Source: Tepidibacter aestuarii | GTDB taxonomy: Bacteria; Bacillota; Clostridia; Peptostreptococcales; Peptostreptococcaceae | Length of the DNA: 64,000 nt | Direction of reading: 5' to 3' | Assembly (NCBI RefSeq): GCF_934924865.1 | Contig: NZ_OW235315.1 | Span: forward strand, 2,666,001 to 2,730,000 | Part shown: positions 57,802 through 64,000 of the stretch, piece by piece | Layout: each line of letters begins with the position of its first letter | Position numbering within the stretch: the first letter of the stretch is position 1 | Notes under the pieces: generated by a model | Database searches by the model: none | What the model saw: the letters and a program-made list of their open reading frames with translations, nothing else | Told to the model about the DNA's origin: nothing | Program-made: the position numbers and the translations under genes

Positions 57802-58353
57802 ATGAAAACTATAATTAGGGAAATAAATGTTATTAAAGAAAAGGACCCAGCAGCTAAAGGTACAGGAGGATGGGTAGGCAATGATAAAATAGTTGCTATC
57901 TGATTAGCTGTGAAAAGAGGAGTAACTATGCATGGCTTTGCCTTTAATTTTAATACAAATGCACATCATTTCAAGCTTGTAGTGCTCTGTAGAATACAAG
58001 CCATATATGAAAGATCTCTAAAAGTATTAGAGAATGTGAAAAAGATAGACCCTAGTATATATACAAAATCAGGTATTATGGTAGGCTTAGGAGAAAGAGA
58101 AGATGAGGTGTTAGACTTGCTTAGAGACTTAATGCAAGTAGGATGTGATTATTTGACAATAGGTCAATATCTAGCACCAAGCAAAGAACATTATCCTGTT
58201 GTTGAATATGTTCATGCACATATATTTAAGAAGTATAAAGACGAAGCCCTTAGTAAGAAGTTCATACAATGCAGCAGAGATGCTATCCCATACTTAAATA
58301 GACTATTGATTATACTCACTAATATCAACGATGAAAAAGACAAACTTCTCTAG
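57802..58353 (+). pseudogene. chimeric pseudogene: cysE', lipB', lipA' and ABC ATPase end
   Basis: One reading frame, broken by a TGA at 57901, joins four sources: a serine acetyltransferase N-terminus (IKEKDPAAKGT, 57802-57866), an octanoyltransferase LipB piece (GGWVGNDKIVAI-stop-LAVKRG, MHGFAFNFNT), the C-terminal third of lipoyl synthase LipA (IYERSLKVL to TIGQYLAPSKEHYPV) and DEKDKLL, the end of the ABC ATPase. A good ribosome binding site (AAGGAAT) remains. No part is complete. Confidence 0.8.
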
Positions 58354-59044
58354 CGAATATGAAGCTTATTTAAAATCAGTTAAATCAAACAAAAGAAAAA
58401 TTATACTCTATCAAATATTAGTACTTGTGCTATTTGTACTCATTTGGGAAGTAGCTGCTAATCTAAACTTTATAGATGTATTCTTAACTAGTAAGCCATC
58501 TGATATATTCAAGCTATTTATAAAATATTCTTCAAATGGAGAAATATTTAAACACGTAGGAATATCTGTTTATGAAACTATTTTAGGGTTTATTCTTGGA
58601 ACTGTAGGTGGGATAATAATAGCTATAATGCTTTGGCGGAATGAAAACTTGGCTAAAATACTAGACCCATTCTTAGTTGTGTTAAATGCTCTCCCAAAGA
58701 CGGCTCTTGCTCCTATACTTATAATATGGGCTGGAGCTGGAATTACTGGAATAGTAGTTATTGTTACCATATCAATAGTAGTTACAATACTTTCAGCCTA
58801 TAACTACTTCATAACCGTTGAAGAAGAAAAAATTAAAATGCTAAAAAGCTTTGGTGCAACTAAATATCAAATACTCACAAAGCTTATTCTTCCTTCTAAT
58901 ATAGGTAATATTATAAATATAGTTAAGATCAATATTGGTATGTCATGGGTTGGAGTTATAGTTGGAGAGTTCTTGGTATCAAGATATGGAATAGGTTATT
59001 TGATCGTTTACAGTGGTCGAGTATTTAAGCTAGATAAAACTTAA
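58331..59044 (+). pseudogene. truncated second copy of the ABC permease
   Basis: Nearly identical to the intact permease at 47.2-48.0 kb but 29 residues shorter: it ends after VFKLD because the sequence jumps from the first AAGCTAGAT to the copy of that 9-mer at the gene end. It also lost one codon (IVVIVTISIV against IVVIALTISIV). No ATPase precedes it, so it is probably not functional, although it is still open. Confidence 0.75.
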
Positions 59045-59086
59045 GCCTATATCTAAATACTATTTTTTAGTATTTAGATATAGGCT
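59044..59086. repeat. 19-bp-arm hairpin element, copy 1
   Basis: AGCCTATATCTAAATACTA, TTTTT and its exact complement. No T tail follows on either strand. A related hairpin is at 63515-63558, with the same flank AGAATA(C/T)TTG. Confidence 0.7.
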
Positions 59087-59182
59087 AAGAATATTGATAC
59101 TACATGTAAACGCATTCTGTGTTCCTTTCACTTTTTATAATATATCATTTTTATATGACACATTATAAAACTCAATGGCAAA

Positions 59183-59215
59183 AAAATACCTTATAGTAAA
59201 AAACTACAAGGTATT
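59183..59215 (-). terminator. terminator of the peptide transporter gene
   Basis: On the minus strand AATACCTTGTAG, TTTTTTA and CTATAAGGTATT are followed by TTTTT. Confidence 0.85.
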
Positions 59216-59226
59216 AATATATTAAA

Positions 59227-60609
59227 TTATTCGTTATCTAAAACCATAATCTTTTGGAAAATTGGACTAAGTAGGCAAAGAATAATTCCTGAACCTATAG
59301 TTATTACTGTTACCAATCCAAACACTTGAAGTCCTCCCCACGATTCAACAAAGGCTGCAGACATACCCGCAATATAATTACCAACACCAGTTGCAAATAA
59401 CCATACCCCCATCATAATAGCGGCAATTTGCTTTGGAGCAAGCTTACTAACCATAGATAATCCAACAGGAGATAAGAACATTTCTCCAACTGTATGCATA
59501 GTATATGCACCAAATAACCATAATATATTTGCTTTTACTGCTATATCAGTTGAATTTCCTCTCTCAAGAGCTGCCCCAGCCATAAGTCCAAATCCAATAC
59601 CAAGAATAATTAATCCATAGCCCATTTTTGTTGCTGTAGGAATATCTCCTTTTTCACGCTTAGACAGCTTAATAAACCACATAGCAAATATAGGACCTAA
59701 AACTATACATAAAAATGGATTTATAGATTGGAACCAGCTTGTTGGAACCTCAAATCCACCTACATTTCTATTAATATAATCATGTGTATACATAGTTAAA
59801 CTGGAACCTGCTTGCTCAAATGCAGCCCAGAAAATGATAACAAAGAAAGAAAGTGCACAAATTGCAAAAACTCTTTTCTTTTCATCCTTTGTTAAAGGTT
59901 GTTTTTCTGACTTATTTAAATCTTTATTTTTAGCTTGTTTTTTAGATGCATCATATTTTCCAACATCACCAAGATATTTTTTACCAAATAATATATATAT
60001 TACAGTTCCAATTAACATACCTATAGATGCAGTAAGGAATCCATACTTATATCCATAACTAATCACTTCTGTTCCATTTGTTTTTGCAAATATTTTTTCT
60101 GCAACTGTACCACATATAAAAGGAGCTAAAAGAGCACCTATATTTATAAATGTATAGAAAATAGAATATGCTCCATCTTTTCTAGGGTCATTATTATCAT
60201 AAAAATCCCCTACAATAGAAGTTATATTAGGCTTCCAAAGACCATTACCAATTACAATACACATTAAAGATCCATACAACATAGTTTTTGTATTAGTCAT
60301 AAACAGCATGAAGGTTCCAATAGCTATAAATATAGAACCAATAAAGAAAGTGCTTCTCTTTCCCAAAAACGTATCTGATATATATCCACCTAATAGTGGA
60401 GCAAAATATGCACTCATAGTAAATGTAGAATAAATAGTCGCCGCTGTAACAGTATCAAGTCCTAGTCCCCCTTGAATTGCAGTTGTTGTTAAAAACAACA
60501 TCAACAGACCTCTCATACCATAGTAGTTAAATCTTTCAAATATTTGAAGCGTTGATACCAGCCAAAAACCCGCTGGATGACCTTTTTTCTCAATAACTGC
60601 TTCACTCAT
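59227..60609 (-). CDS. POT-family di/tripeptide:H+ symporter
   Basis: 460 residues, about 12-14 helices, with the proton/peptide motif FERFNYYGMRGLL (ExxERFxYY class) on helix 1 and the PTR2 signature FYTFINIGAL near residue 150. It imports small peptides. It is a single-gene unit with its own terminator. The internal hydrophilic loop with many lysines (KQAKNKDLNKSEKQ) lies at the usual domain junction. Confidence 0.93.
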   Translation of the reverse strand: MSEAVIEKKGHPAGFWLVSTLQIFERFNYYGMRGLLMLFLTTTAIQGGLGLDTVTAATIYSTFTMSAYFAPLLGGYISDTFLGKRSTFFIGSIFIAIGTFMLFMTNTKTMLYGSLMCIVIGNGLWKPNITSIVGDFYDNNDPRKDGAYSIFYTFINIGALLAPFICGTVAEKIFAKTNGTEVISYGYKYGFLTASIGMLIGTVIYILFGKKYLGDVGKYDASKKQAKNKDLNKSEKQPLTKDEKKRVFAICALSFFVIIFWAAFEQAGSSLTMYTHDYINRNVGGFEVPTSWFQSINPFLCIVLGPIFAMWFIKLSKREKGDIPTATKMGYGLIILGIGFGLMAGAALERGNSTDIAVKANILWLFGAYTMHTVGEMFLSPVGLSMVSKLAPKQIAAIMMGVWLFATGVGNYIAGMSAAFVESWGGLQVFGLVTVITIGSGIILCLLSPIFQKIMVLDNE

Positions 60610-60888
60610 TGTTAAATCCCCCCTTATTTTATAATTAGGATTAGATTAAACCTTAAGATTTCGTATTTTCATTAAATGATTGCATTATGATATGTAAAAT
60701 ATTAAGGAAAATTTTCATCCTATATTTGAAATTATTTTACCATATAAATAATATTATACGCAATCCAATTTTTTAATTATTTTAAATTTTCTAAATTTTC
60801 AAGGAACACCTTCGATATCTATTCATAAATCGCTATTATATGTATATAAATTTCATTATACGTAATGCATTGATGGTATAAAGCTAGA
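60610..60888. other. intergenic, upstream of the peptide transporter
   Basis: About 280 AT-rich bases with no supported gene. It ends with AAAGCTAGATAA (60880-60891), identical to the last bases of the ABC permease genes, possibly a further scar of that duplication. Confidence 0.4.
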
Positions 60889-60893
60889 TAAAA

Positions 60894-60952
60894 AACGCTT
60901 ATTAAATAATAACTACTATTCTTAATTTAGTAGAAATATTTTAATAAGCGTT
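60894..60952 (-). terminator. terminator of the two-component operon, bidirectional
   Basis: AACGCTTATTAAA and TTTAATAAGCGTT close a long hairpin with T-rich sequence on both sides. Confidence 0.7.
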
Positions 60953-61090
60953 ATTTTTTTCTATCTATCTATTCTTAGTATACACTACTTTTTAATATAT
61001 ATCTTTTCTATTCCACTCATATAAGTTCTTAAAACATCTAGCATAATATCAGTTGTATCTATTATTATTAAACAAAATCGAATAATAAAT

Positions 61091-61783
61091 TTATAATTGT
61101 TTAAACATATTTGGGGTAACACCTGTATTCTTTTTAAATATCTTATAAAAATAGTTTAGATTATTATAACCTACTTTATGCGCTACCTCTTTAATTGACA
61201 ATTCTCCCTCTTTTAATAACTCACGAGCCTTTTTAATCTTTAAATTATTTATATATGTAACAAATGTTACTCCACAGTGTTTTTTAAACACTCTTGCAAT
61301 ATAACTTGAACTTGTATGATATTTATCCGCGCATTTTTTTAATTCAATATTTTCTTGATAATTATTATGTATGTGTTCTAGTACTTGGTTTAAAATTTGG
61401 TTGTCTGAAGTTTTATATTCTAATATTTTTTCTACAGATTCAACAAATTGCTCAGATTCAATAGGCTTAAGTAGTATATCTTTTGCTCCTAGCCTTAAAG
61501 ATAGTTGAGCATATTCAAAATAACGATATGCAGTAATAACAATAAAATCAATAGATTGTTTTTGTAAATCTTTTATTTTTTTTATAACTTCAAGTCCGTT
61601 TAAAATGGGCATTCTAATATCTATAAAGGCAATATCAGGTTTTAACTTATTTATCATATCTAATGCTTCATCTCCTGCAAACGCCTCTCCAATAACTTCT
61701 ATGGGTAAATCATTTTTTTTGATTAGATATTTTATAAGTTCAACAGATAACTCTTCATCATCAGCAATAATGGCTGTTCTCAT
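61091..61783 (-). CDS. AraC-type response regulator (YesN family)
   Basis: 230 residues: receiver domain with the acidic pair DDE (about 9-11) and phospho-accepting Asp in IAFIDIRMP (about 55), then a C-terminal AraC HTH pair (SSYIARVFKKHCG and SIKEVAHKVGYNNLNYFYKIFKK). It is 36 bases downstream of the sensor kinase and is its evident partner. Possible targets are the peptide transporter or a metabolic operon outside the window. Confidence 0.93.
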   Translation of the reverse strand: MRTAIIADDEELSVELIKYLIKKNDLPIEVIGEAFAGDEALDMINKLKPDIAFIDIRMPILNGLEVIKKIKDLQKQSIDFIVITAYRYFEYAQLSLRLGAKDILLKPIESEQFVESVEKILEYKTSDNQILNQVLEHIHNNYQENIELKKCADKYHTSSSYIARVFKKHCGVTFVTYINNLKIKKARELLKEGELSIKEVAHKVGYNNLNYFYKIFKKNTGVTPNMFKQL

Positions 61784-61818
61784 TCTAACTCCTCCTATAT
61801 AAGCTCTATAATATATTT

Positions 61819-63309
61819 TTAAATTAAACTTATTTTTACGCTCATACCTTTATTTAGCGAGCTACTTATTTCAAATTTACAATTATTTTCATAAAGTAAT
61901 TGTAACTTAGAATAAACCATCATTAATCCACTCATTTCATATTTTTCATAATTATTAATCTTATTTTTAAGCTTATTTAAATCTTCTTCATTTAATCCTT
62001 CTCCATTATCGTTAATTTCAATTATTAAGTTATTTTTATATAATTTTAAAATAATATCTATTTTCATATCTTTTTTCATATTTTTAAATCCATGAGTAAA
62101 GCAGTTTTCTATAATTGGTTGCAAGCAATTGAATGGAATAGTTTTATTTTCTATGTTAGTTTTAATATAAAAATTCACTTCCAACTTGTGCCCAAATCTC
62201 AGCTCTTGCAAGCTAATATAATTTTGTAAATAGCTAATTTCATCTTTTAATTGAATAAAGTAGATTCGATTTTTTGAAGTATATTTCAACATTTTGGAAA
62301 GATTCATGATACTTTCATAGGTTTTTAAAGAATTTTCTTTTATAGCAAGACTTGCTATACTATTTAGCGTATTAAATAAAAAATGGTTATTAATCTTTAT
62401 ATCTAACATTTCATCTTTTAATGACTTTAATGATTCTTCTTCCTTGTTTTTTAAAATATAAGCATTCTCTATAGCTACACCCAATTTTTTTATTTGTTGA
62501 ATTATAGCATTTAACGTCCCTTTTGGTGTAGTCTGTAAAGAATTAGGTAGTCCATCCGAAAAGCTTGAATCCGTATAGCCATAGTTGTCTAACTGAGTAC
62601 TGCATGAAGATGTTCGAATATGTCCTCCTTTAATTGTTCCAATAATTTCATTGTTGAATATAATAGGCATAATGAATACGGTTAGTCCACAAGGACATAC
62701 AAAAGCTGATAAATCTGTATGATTAGGTGATTCATATCCATTCTTAATTTTATAAATACAACAGTTTTCAATGCTTTTATCAACTGAACACTTAGATGTG
62801 CAAATTTCAGGATAGTTTCTACCTGATATAATAATATTTCCGTTTAAATCAAAAATAGAAATTGGTATTTTTAATGGTTCAGCTATTGTTTCATATATAT
62901 TTTTTATCTCATCATTGATTTTTGTGATATCTTGATATGTTGTGTTTTTAGTAAGAATAGTACTCTTTTTTTGTAATAAATTTTGTTCATAATTAACAGG
63001 AACTGATATAACAAGTTGTTTTATAGGTTCATCTCCAGTATTTATTGTTTCATGAACAGATCCTGCTTCAATATGATAGATCAAACCTGAATTTATATTA
63101 CTGATTTTATCTTCAATAAGCTGAATTCCTTTTCCAGATAATACATATATCACTTGTTCATTACCATAATGTATATGCCTATCTTGACGCTTATTTTGAA
63201 AAATTGTAGTTATTCCTACATTTATTATATTCATAGAATTGCTAGGATTAGGCTCATAAATCCACTCTATTTGTCCCCATTCAAAAGATTGTATATTTTT
63301 TATATTCAA
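61819..63309 (-). CDS. soluble sensor kinase: cupin, PocR ligand domain, YesM-type kinase
   Basis: 496 residues with no transmembrane helix. An N-terminal cupin (about 35-110, RHIHYGNEQVIYVLSG), a PocR-type ligand-binding domain (about 130-275, with cysteines CTSKCS, CC and CPCG that could hold a metal or cluster) and a histidine kinase of the YesM/LytS class (NHFLFNTLNSIAS, then HATPase NDNGEG). PocR domains bind small organic ligands such as diols. Two sensor modules in one kinase is unusual. Confidence 0.85.
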   Translation of the reverse strand: MNIKNIQSFEWGQIEWIYEPNPSNSMNIINVGITTIFQNKRQDRHIHYGNEQVIYVLSGKGIQLIEDKISNINSGLIYHIEAGSVHETINTGDEPIKQLVISVPVNYEQNLLQKKSTILTKNTTYQDITKINDEIKNIYETIAEPLKIPISIFDLNGNIIISGRNYPEICTSKCSVDKSIENCCIYKIKNGYESPNHTDLSAFVCPCGLTVFIMPIIFNNEIIGTIKGGHIRTSSCSTQLDNYGYTDSSFSDGLPNSLQTTPKGTLNAIIQQIKKLGVAIENAYILKNKEEESLKSLKDEMLDIKINNHFLFNTLNSIASLAIKENSLKTYESIMNLSKMLKYTSKNRIYFIQLKDEISYLQNYISLQELRFGHKLEVNFYIKTNIENKTIPFNCLQPIIENCFTHGFKNMKKDMKIDIILKLYKNNLIIEINDNGEGLNEEDLNKLKNKINNYEKYEMSGLMMVYSKLQLLYENNCKFEISSSLNKGMSVKISLI

Positions 63310-63467
63310 AATACATTCACCTCGAAATTAATTTCTTTTATCTGCCTTAACAGTTTCTTATTTTATAATTCTATATCAAACCATTTTTTCCTATACTTAA
63401 AGCATGGACTTCTTATTTATTTTTATATAATTATTTCATGAAACCAAGATAAATTATATTAACTATT

Positions 63468-63502
63468 TTGACTTTTTATTGAATAGAATTCTAAAAGTCA
63501 AA
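63468..63502. repeat. inverted repeat TTTGACTTTT/AAAAGTCAAA
   Basis: Arms around a short spacer downstream of the GerAB-like gene; no convincing T run. Possibly a weak terminator. Confidence 0.5.
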
Positions 63503-63514
63503 CTTATATAACTT

Positions 63515-63558
63515 GAGCCTATAGCTAAAGATTACTTTGTACTTTTAACTATAGGCTC
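63515..63558. repeat. hairpin element, copy 2
   Basis: GAGCCTATAGCTAAAG and CTTTTAACTATAGGCTC form an imperfect hairpin related to the one at 59044-59086 in stem sequence and right flank (AGAATACTTG). Confidence 0.6.
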
Positions 63559-63583
63559 AGAATACTTGTAACACACATATTTC

Positions 63584-64000
63584 TTATTTTAAATTATCTA
63601 CTAATTGTTTCTTTTTTATTTCAGCTGCAATGAGTATAAGAATAGGTAAAATAACCTGAAACGGAAGAGCATACAAAGGATATATATCTAATGCGAATTT
63701 TGATTTTTCCATTATGCTATCATGAATAAAATAAGATAAATTAATTATCAATAACCCAATTGGAGTAACTAAAAATTTATAATCATTAAAACAAAGTATT
63801 TTAGCAATTCCATTACAAGTACTTAATAAACACATACTTACTTTTATAAATCCAGCAATTAAAAATGCACCAGCTATAACAATTTCAAAACCAGCAGATA
63901 TGTCTCCTATTTCTAATAATCTAACAGATGCATATGACGGGAAGTACATATTTTTAGAAACAGCAACCCCTAACACTAAGATATCATTAACAGAAAGTAC
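63584..64000 (-). CDS. GerAB-type germinant receptor permease, C-terminal part
   Basis: The C-terminal 139 or so residues of a spore germination permease (GerAB/GerKB family, APC-like fold): SVRLLEIGDISAGFEIVIAGAFLIAGFIKVS, seen here across three to four helices ending in a short charged tail (AAEIKKKQLVDNLK). The reading frame is open to the window edge, so the gene continues beyond it. It indicates a spore-forming host. Confidence 0.82.
   Translation of the reverse strand, partial: VLSVNDILVLGVAVSKNMYFPSYASVRLLEIGDISAGFEIVIAGAFLIAGFIKVSMCLLSTCNGIAKILCFNDYKFLVTPIGLLIINLSYFIHDSIMEKSKFALDIYPLYALPFQVILPILILIAAEIKKKQLVDNLK

Noticed and set aside
57901-57903. TGA in the lipB piece as recoded codon
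   Set aside because: It replaces a glycine codon and the flanking genes are truncated, so decay is the simpler reading.

Overview
This is AT-rich DNA with strong GGAGG ribosome binding sites, short intergenic gaps and gene content typical of an anaerobic, spore-forming Clostridia. Examples are glycyl-radical pyruvate formate-lyase, a GerAB-type germinant permease fragment, NhaC antiporters, corrinoid methyltransferases and a sigma-54 activator. The overall flavour is Peptostreptococcaceae-like, but this is an inference without a phylogeny. There are no rRNA or tRNA genes and no CRISPR array. Almost everything is on the minus strand.

Layout: (1) 0.1-3.4 kb, pflA and pflB, with a ZTP (pfl-motif) riboswitch, terminator and promoter ahead of pflB. 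(2) 3.6-4.9 kb, an Rh-type ammonium channel. (3) 5.2-15.6 kb, a methyl-group metabolism region. It holds an operon with two UroD-fold methyltransferases, a corrinoid protein and an NhaC antiporter, followed by a remnant of a corrinoid-activating 2Fe-2S protein; a DUF169 plus OpuC-type quaternary-amine ABC operon; and a divergent third UroD-fold methyltransferase. (4) 15.7-15.9 kb, a decayed duplicate of the pflB leader fused to a shard of pflB. (5) 16-21.3 kb, an orphan sensor kinase and panG-like/panB/panC/panD behind a leader with tandem terminators. (6) 21.4-29.2 kb, a DeoR/phosphatase/TIM-barrel/ABC/PHP cluster that looks like uptake and breakdown of an unidentified phosphorylated compound. 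(7) 29.5-33.2 kb, two membrane proteins and a secreted alkaline phosphatase with a Pho box. (8) 33.3-38.5 kb, a sigma-54 activator and its probable target operon (C-S lyase, NhaC antiporter, small membrane protein) with a readable -24/-12 promoter. (9) 38.5-44.9 kb, a LysR/OsmC pair and an mttB-BCCT-mttB module bracketed by decayed IS6-family ends. (10) 45-46.2 kb, a graveyard of duplicated gene pieces. (11) 46.4-48 kb, an ABC ATPase and permease with no binding protein. (12) 48.1-57 kb, an assimilatory sulfate reduction operon (sulfite reductase, cysC, aprA, aprB, cysQ, cysD, cysN, DUF2061). Its composition is visibly richer in G+C than its surroundings, one SAM-I riboswitch drives it, and a second, orphan SAM-I riboswitch lies at its far end next to a group II intron 5' end and an IS6 relic. 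(13) 57-59.1 kb, a cysK fragment, five copies of a dyad operator-like repeat, a cysE'-lipB'-lipA' chimeric pseudogene and a second, truncated copy of the ABC permease. (14) 59.2-64 kb, a peptide transporter, a cupin/PocR sensor kinase with its AraC-type regulator, and the end of a GerAB-like gene.

How it works together: the intact genes point to a cell that uses methylated amines and related compounds through corrinoid methyl transfer, makes formate and one-carbon units through Pfl under ZTP control, makes pantothenate, scavenges phosphate and sulfate, and imports peptides. The most unusual part is the history: IS6 ends, a group IIC-like intron end, nested deletions at short direct repeats and a templated palindrome mark the 40-59 kb segment as repeatedly rearranged around two acquired metabolic modules.
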